A stretch of DNA of 64,000 nucleotides from Candidatus Symbiothrix dinenymphae (GTDB lineage Bacteria; Bacteroidota; Bacteroidia; Bacteroidales; Azobacteroidaceae): positions 1 to 64,000 of the forward strand of contig BBRT01000327.1 in the NCBI GenBank assembly GCA_001417715.1, given 5' to 3'. Of this stretch, positions 44,502-52,667 are shown piece by piece. Below the pieces are notes generated by a model. It was given only the letters and a program-made list of their open reading frames with translations. It had not been told where the DNA came from and searched no databases. The first letter of the stretch is position 1. The number at the start of each line of letters is the position of its first letter. The translations under genes and the position numbers were made by a program.

Positions 44502-45299
44502 TCAGGATGCGTCCATCATACTCAACCAATTGCTAAACAACCGAATAGCATTTTCGCGCCATTGAAAAGCAATGCCATTCTTGGGGTCATTCCCGATGTA
44601 GTAATTGACGGGCATCGCGATGGGTAAGCCTTTGTTCAAATCCCTATGATATTCGGTGTGAAGCGTGTTTGAGGCATATTCGGAATGTCCGGTGATGAAA
44701 ATGTCGCGCCCCCCATGAGCCGTCACAATGTGTACGCCCGACTCGGCGGACTCGGTCAGCAAGGTCAGTTCGGGAACTTTCAAAATATCCGCTTTGCGAA
44801 TTTCCGTATGCCGACTGTGCGGCGCATAAAACTCACTGCCAAAGCCACTTACCAATGGCGCGAAGGCATCATTTACCTGATGTTTGAAGACTCCAAACAT
44901 TTTTTGCCCCAACGGATATTTCGGAATACCATAAAAGTGGTAAAGAGCCGCCTGAGCCGCCCAACAGATGTATAACCGGCTTGGAATATGGTCGCGAGCC
45001 CAATCCATGATTTGTCGCAACTCATCCCAATAGGTAACATCCTCGTATTCAATCTGTTCCACCGGTGCTCCGGTAATAATCAGCCCGTCATAAGGCGTAT
45101 CGCGCACATCTTCAAAATGCTTGTAAAGGGCATCTAAATGCTCTTTAGGCGTGTTTTTGCAAACATGATTTTTGATTTTCAGCCAATCAATCTCGACCGG
45201 TATCGGGCTATGGGCAAAAATGCGCAAAAAATCAGCCTCTGTCGCCTGTTTGAGCGGCATCAGATTGAGAATAGCGATGTGTAAGGTGCGTTGTGACAT
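44502..45299 (-). CDS. metA: MetA family homoserine O-acyltransferase, probably acetyltransferase
   Basis: A 265-residue MetA-family enzyme activating homoserine for methionine synthesis. The catalytic cysteine is in YICWAAQAALYHFYGIPKYP. The His and Glu of the triad are in FITGHSEYASNTLHTEY, which has HSEY where most have HPEY. GAPVEQIEYEDVTYW has Glu at the position (111 in E. coli and B. cereus numbering) that in studied enzymes selects acetyl-CoA. Gly there selects succinyl-CoA. The protein lacks about 35 N-terminal residues of E. coli MetA, and a promoter box at 45318 leaves no room for them. Confidence 0.88.
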   Translation of the reverse strand: MSQRTLHIAILNLMPLKQATEADFLRIFAHSPIPVEIDWLKIKNHVCKNTPKEHLDALYKHFEDVRDTPYDGLIITGAPVEQIEYEDVTYWDELRQIMDWARDHIPSRLYICWAAQAALYHFYGIPKYPLGQKMFGVFKHQVNDAFAPLVSGFGSEFYAPHSRHTEIRKADILKVPELTLLTESAESGVHIVTAHGGRDIFITGHSEYASNTLHTEYHRDLNKGLPIAMPVNYYIGNDPKNGIAFQWRENAIRLFSNWLSMMDAS

Positions 45300-45317
45300 G
45301 AAAAACTAATTGTGTTG

Positions 45318-45325
45318 CAAAAGTA
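45318..45325 (-). promoter_or_regulatory. Promoter box of metA
   Basis: TACTTTTG on the minus strand, 18 bp before ATG 45299. No SAM riboswitch-like structure is seen in this short leader. Confidence 0.55.
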
Positions 45326-45330
45326 CACAA

Positions 45331-46758
45331 TTATTTCGTACTATGGAAAAACAAATCGTCCATCACCACTTCCGACTGAATATTTCCCCAATATTGGTTG
45401 TGCCGCACGCCGTTGGTCGTAATCATGGTGATATGAATGGTTTTGCGCGTTTTCGTTTCTTCTCTGAATGCACCGCGTTTTTTGCGTAGCACCTCATCGT
45501 ACTGTTTGTCGATAATAAACTCATCCTCAGCGTATTTCATTTCGCAAAGGTTGATAACCCTGTCGTTGCGCTCTATGAGGAGGTCGATTTGCGCTGCATT
45601 TTCCTTGTCGTTGCTGCGCCACGAAGCCGTTTTTGTTGATACACCGAAAATGCCAAGTTTTTGCTTTATTTGCGGTAAATGTGCCAAACAAACCTGCTCA
45701 AAGGCGTAACCACTCCATGCGCGCCGACGAGCATTGTCAATGGCATTTGTCCAAAAATGCGAGTCATCAAACGTATTGGTTTTCAGAAAATTGAAATAGA
45801 AAAGCGAATAAAAATCTATCAATTGATAAAGCGAATGCTGCTCTTTTTTGCCAAAACTTTGATAACGACGGATAAAATCGCACTGCTCCAATTCGTTGAG
45901 CATATCTGTTAAACCGCCACCATTGGATATTTTGGTCAAGTCAATGATTTCTTCGCGCGTTAATCCCTTTGTCTTTGTGCTTAATGCATCCACAATTTTC
46001 AAGTGGTTTGTGTAGTTTTTAAACAAAGAAGCATAAAGGAAAGCAAATTCGTTTTTCAGCGGGGCATCCTCTTTATATAACAGATTATCAATATTTTGCG
46101 ACACGCTCAACCCTTTTTCAAACATTTCGAGATAATAGGGGATTCCGCCAAAAATCATATAGGCATCGATGATTGATTTGCGGTCTAAAGGAATTTTTTT
46201 GTGTGTAAAAAAATCCTCACATTCGCCCAACGAGAACGGTGAAATGTGCATACGGCGCGTAACACGATTGTACAAACCGCCCTTATCGTTAAGCAGTTTA
46301 TCAATTATCCACGAAGTAGCCGACCCGCAGGCTATCAGCAAAATATCGCTACGCCCCGAAGCCCAAGTGTTCCAAAAAAAATCAACAGCTGTCAAAAAAC
46401 CCGAACGAGCGGTATCAAACCACGGTAATTCGTCTATAAAAACCACTTTTTTGCCGCGTTTGCCCGAATGTTCAAGCAAATGAATTAGCTGCCGAAAAGC
46501 ATCCATCCACGACTTGAGAGGTGGATAGGGCATTTTTCCGTAAAAAGAGAGAGCAGCATTAAAATTTCCCAATTGCTCACGTTTAGTGGCTTTTTTCAAT
46601 CCGCTGATATAAAACGAAAAATCCTGATTAAAATATTCTTTAATCAAAAATGTTTTGCCCACGCGCCGCCGTCCATACAACACAAGAAATTCCGATTTTT
46701 TGGACTCAACTAATTGCTGTATATCTGTTTGTTCCTGTTTCCGACCAAGTAATGCCAT
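45331..46758 (-). CDS. AAA ATPase with C-terminal nuclease-like domain (paralogue 1)
   Basis: A 475-residue protein of the ATPase_2/DUF234 type. Walker A is FLVLYGRRRVGKTFLIKEYF (about residues 28-47) and Walker B KVVFIDELPWFD. The sensor-like LIACGSATSWIIDKLL and the arginine-rich NRVTRRMHISPFSLGE follow. A winged-helix-like middle (LTREEIIDLTKISNGGGLTDML) leads to the C-terminal AQIDLLIERNDRVINLCEMKY. That motif, D...ExK, is the PD-(D/E)XK nuclease pattern. Function is unknown. A paralogue lies at 52668, and a palindromic array starts 12 bp upstream of this gene's promoter box. Confidence 0.85.
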   Translation of the reverse strand: MALLGRKQEQTDIQQLVESKKSEFLVLYGRRRVGKTFLIKEYFNQDFSFYISGLKKATKREQLGNFNAALSFYGKMPYPPLKSWMDAFRQLIHLLEHSGKRGKKVVFIDELPWFDTARSGFLTAVDFFWNTWASGRSDILLIACGSATSWIIDKLLNDKGGLYNRVTRRMHISPFSLGECEDFFTHKKIPLDRKSIIDAYMIFGGIPYYLEMFEKGLSVSQNIDNLLYKEDAPLKNEFAFLYASLFKNYTNHLKIVDALSTKTKGLTREEIIDLTKISNGGGLTDMLNELEQCDFIRRYQSFGKKEQHSLYQLIDFYSLFYFNFLKTNTFDDSHFWTNAIDNARRRAWSGYAFEQVCLAHLPQIKQKLGIFGVSTKTASWRSNDKENAAQIDLLIERNDRVINLCEMKYAEDEFIIDKQYDEVLRKKRGAFREETKTRKTIHITMITTNGVRHNQYWGNIQSEVVMDDLFFHSTK

Positions 46759-46782
46759 AGATTATTATTTTATATTCGGCTG

Positions 46783-46790
46783 CAAAGGTA
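46783..46790 (-). promoter_or_regulatory. Promoter box of AAA ATPase 1
   Basis: TACCTTTG on the minus strand, 24 bp before ATG 46758. The expected -33 position (about 46810-46814) falls inside the first unit of array A. Confidence 0.6.
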
Positions 46791-46801
46791 CAAAAAAATA
46801 T

Positions 46802-47035
46802 TAGTTTAAGCGAAATATCCGATTATATAGTTCGCTTAAACTCATAAAAAATACGAGTTTAAGCGAATTATAATGTTCTATACTTCGCTTAAACTCATAA
46901 AAAATATGATTTTAAGCGAACTATAATGTTCTATAGTTCGCTTAAACTCATAAAAAAATATGAGTTTAAGCGAACTATAATGTTTTATAGTTCGCTTAAA
47001 CTCATAAAAAATGCGAGTTTAAGCGAACTATAGAA
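46802..47035. repeat. Array A: tandem 42-bp palindromes upstream of AAA ATPase 1
   Basis: Four palindromic units (46802-46843, 46855-46896, 46908-46949, 46962-47003) and a half unit from 47015, spaced by 11-12 bp of ATAAAAAATAC-like sequence. The period is 53-54 bp. The arms GAGTTTAAGCGAACTATA and reverse complement enclose ATGTTC. The outer units are more degenerate than the inner ones. The spacers are conserved, so this is not CRISPR. Confidence 0.9.
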
Positions 47036-47108
47036 CATGACAAGCCGAATTTAACAAAGTTTAACACAAAATGGCTGACAACAATGAATGTTGTTTAAAA
47101 ATAATATC

Positions 47109-47116
47109 TACCTTTG
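47109..47116 (+). promoter_or_regulatory. Promoter box of the TPP-regulated receptor gene
   Basis: TACCTTTG, just before the riboswitch, which starts 8 bp later. Confidence 0.65.
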
Positions 47117-47124
47117 CGCCCGAT

Positions 47125-47202
47125 ATCTTTAGGGGTGCCCATACGGGCTGAGATCATACCCTTTGAACCTGAACAGGTTAGCACCTGCGGAGGGACGAAG
47201 AT
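47125..47202 (+). ncRNA. TPP riboswitch (THI box)
   Basis: Conserved THI-box segments are GGGGTGCCC, GGGCTGAGATCATACCC, TTTGAACCTGAACAGGTTAG and CACCTGCGGAGGGA. The closing stem pairs ATCTT (47125-47129) with AAGAT (47198-47202). It precedes a TonB-dependent receptor, so binding of thiamine pyrophosphate probably shuts the receptor off. Palindromes at 47213-47233 and 47291-47313 in the rest of the leader could act in the expression platform. Confidence 0.93.
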
Positions 47203-47338
47203 TTATTTATAGACATTGCGGGTTTGACCCGAAATCATACGATAAATAAAAACATTTCTCACAATTCCCCTTTTTTATAAACAACAGCGTGTCATTGCGG
47301 GCGCGATTCGCAATACACGCATAAAAATTATTTATTTT

Positions 47339-49633
47339 ATGAAAAAGGTTTTTTTTCAGAGTTTCTTGGTTTTAGGTGCAGGCATGGTGTCTGCACAAGA
47401 GATTGCGGGTCAAGCCCGCAATGACAGTGATGGTGCGGGCATGGTGCTCGCACAGGGGATTGCGGGTCAAGTCCGCAATGACAGCGATGATGCAGGGTTT
47501 GCCCGCAGTGACATTAGCTTGCACGAGGTGGAGGTGGTGGCTTCGCGAGCCGGTGAGAAAACGCCGGTGGCTTATTCCAATATGGATAAGCAGGCAATTG
47601 AGGCGGCGAATTTTGGGCAGGACATTCCGTTTCTGCTGTTGCTTACGCCCTCTGTCATAGCAACTTCCGATGCCGGCACGGGCATTGGCTACACGGGGTT
47701 TCGCATTCGCGGCACGGATGCCAACCGCATCAACATCACAAGTAATGGCATTCCGCTCAACGATTCGGAGTCGCACGGCGTGTTTTGGGTGAACATGCCC
47801 GACTTCGCCTCCTCGTTGCAGGATTTGCAGGTGCAGCGCGGTGTGGGCACGTCCACTAATGGTGCAGGGGCGTTTGGGGCGAGTATTAACATGAAAACAG
47901 AGAATGTGCCGCTGAAATCCTACGGCGAATTTGACGGCGGGTTGGGGTCATTCAACACCCAAAAGGCGACTTTCAAGTTGGGCACAGGCATTCTCAACGA
48001 CCATTGGGCATTTGACGGGCGGCTTTCGTCGATTACTTCTGACGGATTTATTGACCGTGCGGCGGTTGATTTGAAGTCCTATTTTGCGCAGGGGGCGTAT
48101 TTTAACGACCATTCGCTGGTGAAATTTATCACGTTTGGCGGCAAAGAAAAGACCTACCATGCTTGGGATGGCGTGTCGGATTACAAGTTGGCAGAAGGCA
48201 ATCGCACCTACAATCCTTCGGGTTATATGGGTGAAGACGCGGATGGCAACGAACTTTTTTATGCCAATCAGACCGATAATTATGAGCAAACGCATTATCA
48301 GTTAAGCCTTTTGCAACGCTTAAATTTGAATTTGAATTTGAATGTAGCATTGCATTACACCAAAGGGCAAGGCTATTACGAAGAATACAAGGACAACAGA
48401 GCATTGGAAGAATATGGTCTTCAAGCAGGGGAAAGTGACTTGATTCGTGAAAAATGGCTCGACAATGATTTCTACGGCGGTATTTTCTCATTGGATTACA
48501 TCCAAAATAAGTGGAATGTGTCGTTGGGTGGTGGCGCAAATAAATACGAGGGCAATCATTTTGGCTATGTGAAATGGGTGAAAGATTATACCGGAGATGC
48601 AGATTTTCAACCTAATCACGAATATTATCGCAGCACCGGCGACAAAACCGATGCCAACATTTATTTGAAAGCCAATTATCAACTGACCAACGAATTAAGT
48701 CTTTACGGCGATGCACAATACCGCTATATTGATTATCAAATTCAAGGGAAAAACGATGTCTGGGATTGGAATATTGGGGAAATGCAAAATTTAAATGTAC
48801 ATGATAAGTTCAATTTTTTCAATCCCAAAGTCGGTTTGTTTTACCAAATAAATAAGGAGAATAACGTGTATGCTTCTTTTGCGATTGCCAACCGTGAGCC
48901 GAATCGCAACAACTATACTAATGCCAATATTAACGAAATTCCCAAACCGGAACGCTTGCAGGATTATGAATTAGGCTATAAATTCAATAATCGCACTTTC
49001 TCCGCCGGAGTCAATTTATATTATATGGACTACAAAGACCAATTGGTTTTGACAGGCAAAGTGAACGAAATCGGCGAGCCGCTGACATCGAATGTACCGG
49101 AGAGTTACCGCATGGGTGCAGAACTCGTATTGGGCGCGCGCATTACCTCCTGGTTGAAATGGAACGGCAATTTAACGCTTAGCAGCAATGAAATCAAAAG
49201 CTATACCGAGTATATCGATGAATACGATGAAAATTGGGAATGGATGCGTCAGGTCGAAAATGCGTTGGGAACGACTCCGATTGCGTTTTCGCCCAATGTA
49301 ACCGCCGGAAGTTTGTTTGCCGTGTCTTTGAAAAATTGGGACGGCGGATTGCAATCCAATTTTGTGGGCAAACAATATATTGACAACACCGGAAGCGATG
49401 CCCGCAGTTTGGATGCCTATTTTGTCAATAATCTCCGATTGGGCTATACATTCCACTTGAAAGGTGTTAAGTCATTGGCATTGAACGTATTAGTAAATAA
49501 TTTATTCAATGCCCAATATGAAAGCAATGCGTGGGTTTATTCGTCTTACCAACAAGGAACGCGAAATGAAGACTTCGGCTATTTCCCGCAGGCAGGCACA
49601 AATTTCATGGCAAATGTGGTGGTGAAATTTTAA
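47339..49633 (+). CDS. TonB-dependent receptor, predicted thiamine-compound uptake
   Basis: A 764-residue outer membrane receptor. The plug region is FLLLLTPSVIATSDAGTGIG, YTGFRIRGTDANRINITSNG and VQRGVGTSTNGAGAFGASIN. The barrel ends in FMANVVVKF. The upstream TPP riboswitch predicts control by thiamine, as for the thiamine-regulated receptors of Bacteroidota, so the cargo is probably thiamine or a precursor. The N-terminus is odd. After signal peptide MKKVFFQSFLVLGAGMVSA, a 57-bp unit is duplicated (47375-47431, 47432-47488), giving GAGMVSAQEIAGQARNDSD and GAGMVLAQGIAGQVRNDSD. Both copies contain the GIAGQARND palindrome and a possible signal-peptidase site. Confidence 0.9.
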   Translation: MKKVFFQSFLVLGAGMVSAQEIAGQARNDSDGAGMVLAQGIAGQVRNDSDDAGFARSDISLHEVEVVASRAGEKTPVAYSNMDKQAIEAANFGQDIPFLLLLTPSVIATSDAGTGIGYTGFRIRGTDANRINITSNGIPLNDSESHGVFWVNMPDFASSLQDLQVQRGVGTSTNGAGAFGASINMKTENVPLKSYGEFDGGLGSFNTQKATFKLGTGILNDHWAFDGRLSSITSDGFIDRAAVDLKSYFAQGAYFNDHSLVKFITFGGKEKTYHAWDGVSDYKLAEGNRTYNPSGYMGEDADGNELFYANQTDNYEQTHYQLSLLQRLNLNLNLNVALHYTKGQGYYEEYKDNRALEEYGLQAGESDLIREKWLDNDFYGGIFSLDYIQNKWNVSLGGGANKYEGNHFGYVKWVKDYTGDADFQPNHEYYRSTGDKTDANIYLKANYQLTNELSLYGDAQYRYIDYQIQGKNDVWDWNIGEMQNLNVHDKFNFFNPKVGLFYQINKENNVYASFAIANREPNRNNYTNANINEIPKPERLQDYELGYKFNNRTFSAGVNLYYMDYKDQLVLTGKVNEIGEPLTSNVPESYRMGAELVLGARITSWLKWNGNLTLSSNEIKSYTEYIDEYDENWEWMRQVENALGTTPIAFSPNVTAGSLFAVSLKNWDGGLQSNFVGKQYIDNTGSDARSLDAYFVNNLRLGYTFHLKGVKSLALNVLVNNLFNAQYESNAWVYSSYQQGTRNEDFGYFPQAGTNFMANVVVKF
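47375..47488 (+). repeat. 57-bp coding tandem duplication with palindromes
   Basis: Two 57-bp copies, each holding GATTGCGGGTCAAGCCCGCA (second copy AAGTCCGC), inside the receptor gene. A third, decayed copy follows (GCAGGGTTTGCCCGCAGTGA at 47492-47511). Confidence 0.85.
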
Positions 49634-49658
49634 TTGGGGCGTTCTGCCGACGATTTTT

Positions 49659-52202
49659 TTACCCTCCACATTTGGAGTGTCCGCACGAAGTGCATTTCAG
49701 GCAACCCTCGGCATAGACGAGGGTTGCTTGACCGCAGCTGGGGCATTTTCTGCCGCGGGCTTCGGTGCCTTCGAGGACGTACTTTTTCAGGGCACGTTCC
49801 ACCCCGTTTTTCCATGTGTTGATGGACTCGTTGTTGAGTTCCAAGCCTTGTACGAGTTTGATGACTTGGTCCACAGGCATCGCGTAGCGCAACACGCCAG
49901 AAAGCAATTTGGCATAGTTCCAAAATTCGGGGTCGAATTTTCCGTCCAAACCTTCAATGGTGGTCTTGTAGCCGCGTTTGTTGGCGTATTGGAAGTCGTA
50001 ATGTTTTTTGTCCTGTGCGTCCACGCTTTTGATAATCGTGCCTTTTTCAATATTTTTGGGGATGTAGATGCCATCGTCTTCATCGTACAGTCCGGTAAAG
50101 ATTTCATACGGACGACCGTTGAGCAGCCCCACAAAGGCAATCCATTTCTCGCGGTTGTTCTGAAAACGCACAATTTCTGCCTCCAATTCGCGGGGACGTT
50201 TCGCCACAATTACGGGTGGTTCGTAACATTCGCAATCTTGCTCCTCTTTTTTTGCTTCGGTAGCCAACAAAACGCCGCTTCGAGAGCCATCGCGATAGAC
50301 GGTGCAACCTTTGCAGCCCGATTTCCATGCCTCTATATAGAGTTGATTGACAAGCGATTCCTCTGCCTCATTCGGCAGGTTGATGGTAACACTTATCGAA
50401 TGGTCGACCCATTTTTGCACGCGCCCCTGCATCTTCACTTTTTGCATCCAGTCCACATCATTGGACGTAGCTTTGTAGTAGGGGGATTTTGCAATCAGTT
50501 CGTCAAGTTCCTCTTGGGAATATTTTTTTGCCGCCGGATAGCCATTGGCAATCATCCAATCAACAAATTTGTGGTGAAACACGATATATTCTTCCCACGC
50601 ATCGCCCACTTCATCCACAAAATCCACTTTCGAGGACACATCGTTGGGATTGACCTTCCGGCGGCGTTTGTAAACCGGCAAAAAGACCGGCTCAATGCCC
50701 GACGTGGTCTGTGTCATCAGCGAGGTAGTGCCTGTGGGCGCAATCGTCAAACAGGCAATGTTGCGGCGACCATATTTCTCCATATCAGCCACCAATTGCG
50801 GGTCGGCTTCGCGCAGACGGGCGATGAAAGGGTTGTTTTGTTCGCGCGTTGCCTCATAAATCTCAAACGCACCACGCTCACGAGCCAATTTCACCGATGA
50901 ACCGTAGGCAGCCAAGGCGATGGCTTTTTGCACCTCTTCGGCAACATCCGTAGCCTCCGGCGTGCCGTAACGAAGTCCCAGAGCGGCTATCATATCACCC
51001 TCTGCGGTGATGCCGACACCTGTGCGGCGACCTTGCAGGGTCTTGCGGCGGATTTTTTCCCACAGCAACCCTTCGGCGTGCTTCACTTCGTCCGATTCGG
51101 GGTCGCTGTCTATTTTTGCAATAATTGTATCAATTTTTTCTATCTCCAAGTCGATAATATCGTCCATAATTCGTTGAGCCAGAGCCACATGCTCTTTGAA
51201 CATCTTGAAATCAAATTTAGCCTCTTTGGTAAACGGTTTTTTCACATAAGAATACAAATTGATTGCCAACAGTCGGCAACTGTCATACGGACACAACGGA
51301 ATTTCCCCGCAAGGGTTGGTTGAAACGGTTTTAAAGCCCAAATCGGCATAGCAGTCGGGCAACGATTCCTTGAGAATGGTGTCCCAAAACAGCACTCCCG
51401 GCTCGGCAGATTTCCACGCATTGTGGATAATTTTGCCCCACAGCGCACCGGCATCAATCTCGGTAGTGAAAGTTGGTGAGGTGCTGTCCACAGGATATTG
51501 TTGTTTGAACAATTCGTTTTCAACCACCGCTTTCATAAAATCATCGGTGATTTTGACGGATACATTGGCTCCGGTCACTTTGCCTTCTACCAATTTAGCA
51601 TCTATAAACGACTCGACATCAGGGTGTTTGATGGAAACGCTCAACATCAACGCCCCGCGGCGACCATCCTGAGCCACTTCGCGCGTGGAGTTGGAATACC
51701 GCTCCATAAATGGCACCAAACCGGTGGAAGTCAATGCGGAATTTTTGACCGGCGAACCTTTGGGGCGGATGTGCGAAAGGTCGTGCCCCACGCCGCCGCG
51801 CCGTTTCATCAGTTGCACTTGCTCCTCGTCAATCTTAATGATGGCACCGTAGGAATCCGCCAGCCCGTCAATGCCAATCACAAAGCAATTGGAGAGCGAC
51901 CCAATCTGGTGATTGTTGCCAATACCGGTCATCGGGCTGCCCTGCGGGATGATGTATTTAAAATGGTCGAGCAAGTCAAACAGTTCCTGCTCCGTCAGCG
52001 GGTTAGGATACTTCGCTTCAACACGGGCAATCTCACTCGCCAAACGGAGGTGCATCTCCGCCGGTGTTTTCTCAAAAATGCCACCAAAGCCATCCTTTAA
52101 TGCGTATTTGTTCAAAAAAACTTTGGCGGCTAATTCATCGCCATTAAAATAATCCAATGAAGCCTGAAATGCTTCATCAAAAGTATAACCTTTTGCCTTC
52201 AC
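49659..52202 (-). CDS. nrdJ: Adenosylcobalamin-dependent (class II) ribonucleotide reductase
   Basis: A protein of about 847 residues reducing ribonucleotides with B12 as radical source. Motifs include QGSPMTGIGNNHQIGSLSNC, KRRGGVGHDLSHIRPKGSPV, REVAQDGRRGALMLS, active-site STNPCGEIPLCPYDSCRL and PTGTTSLMTQTTSGIEPVF. The C-terminal zinc-ribbon-like CPSCGQ ... CLKCTSCG carries the redox cysteines. The start is uncertain. The first TTG (52271) overlaps the promoter box, so GTG 52202 (VKAKGYTFDEAF) is preferred. It follows an A-rich stretch and matches related proteins. The gene is convergent with the receptor gene, 25 bp apart. Confidence 0.94.
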   Translation of the reverse strand: MKAKGYTFDEAFQASLDYFNGDELAAKVFLNKYALKDGFGGIFEKTPAEMHLRLASEIARVEAKYPNPLTEQELFDLLDHFKYIIPQGSPMTGIGNNHQIGSLSNCFVIGIDGLADSYGAIIKIDEEQVQLMKRRGGVGHDLSHIRPKGSPVKNSALTSTGLVPFMERYSNSTREVAQDGRRGALMLSVSIKHPDVESFIDAKLVEGKVTGANVSVKITDDFMKAVVENELFKQQYPVDSTSPTFTTEIDAGALWGKIIHNAWKSAEPGVLFWDTILKESLPDCYADLGFKTVSTNPCGEIPLCPYDSCRLLAINLYSYVKKPFTKEAKFDFKMFKEHVALAQRIMDDIIDLEIEKIDTIIAKIDSDPESDEVKHAEGLLWEKIRRKTLQGRRTGVGITAEGDMIAALGLRYGTPEATDVAEEVQKAIALAAYGSSVKLARERGAFEIYEATREQNNPFIARLREADPQLVADMEKYGRRNIACLTIAPTGTTSLMTQTTSGIEPVFLPVYKRRRKVNPNDVSSKVDFVDEVGDAWEEYIVFHHKFVDWMIANGYPAAKKYSQEELDELIAKSPYYKATSNDVDWMQKVKMQGRVQKWVDHSISVTINLPNEAEESLVNQLYIEAWKSGCKGCTVYRDGSRSGVLLATEAKKEEQDCECYEPPVIVAKRPRELEAEIVRFQNNREKWIAFVGLLNGRPYEIFTGLYDEDDGIYIPKNIEKGTIIKSVDAQDKKHYDFQYANKRGYKTTIEGLDGKFDPEFWNYAKLLSGVLRYAMPVDQVIKLVQGLELNNESINTWKNGVERALKKYVLEGTEARGRKCPSCGQATLVYAEGCLKCTSCGHSKCGG

Positions 52203-52268
52203 GTCGTTTATTTTTATTTTTATTTTAAAATTTGAAATTCTATAATTGTTGTCAAAAGTTTGACACTG

Positions 52269-52276
52269 CAAAAGTA
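52269..52276 (-). promoter_or_regulatory. Promoter box of nrdJ
   Basis: TACTTTTG on the minus strand, 66 bp before GTG 52202. No cobalamin riboswitch is recognisable in this leader. Confidence 0.6.
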
Positions 52277-52510
52277 GGTATATATATTAAATCTACCAAA
52301 TTTTTTAATAATTATTTTTCATTTTGTTGATAAGTTTTCCAAAATAAAAATTAACTGTTTGATTTTCAATTATTTAATTTTTTAGTGAAATAAAAAAAAT
52401 CTCCAAAATGAAAATCGAGGATTGAAGTGAGGCTAAATTATTTTGGTATCAACCGTAAATTATATGCACAACAAAGGATTGCGGGTCAAGCCCGCAATGA
52501 CAGACTTTTT
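52277..52510. other. AT-rich gap with one GCGGGTCAAGCCCGC palindrome
   Basis: No gene is seen. One copy of the dispersed palindrome (GGATTGCGGGTCAAGCCCGC and flank, 52477-52502) lies just before array B. Confidence 0.6.
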
Positions 52511-52656
52511 AATCAGCCGTAAGTAGGTAAAAATAGTGAGTTATGGCTGATTATAAATCTATAATCAGCCGTAAGTGGGTAAAAATAGTGAGTTACGGCT
52601 GATTATAAATCTATAATCAGCCGTAAGTGGGCAAAAATAGTGAGTTACGGCTGATT
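52511..52656. repeat. Array B: three 42-bp palindromic units downstream of AAA ATPase 2
   Basis: Units start at 52511, 52563 and 52615 with an exact 52-bp period. Each has 12-bp arms AATCAGCCGTAA / TTACGGCTGATT around GTGGGTAAAAATAGTGAG, plus a 10-bp spacer ATAAATCTAT. The last unit ends 11 bp before the ATPase stop codon region (52668). Same units and orientation as array C. Confidence 0.93.
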
Positions 52657-52667
52657 ATAGAATTATA

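Noticed and set aside
46802-47035. Array A as a CRISPR array
   Set aside because: The sequences between units are short (11-12 bp) and nearly identical, the units are long palindromes, and no cas gene is near.
49677-50900. 407-codon plus-strand ORF opposite nrdJ
   Set aside because: It lies antisense to well-conserved ribonucleotide reductase sequence and has no recognisable protein features.
52203-52271. TTG 52271 as the nrdJ start
   Set aside because: It overlaps the TACTTTTG promoter box, so the transcript would begin downstream of it.
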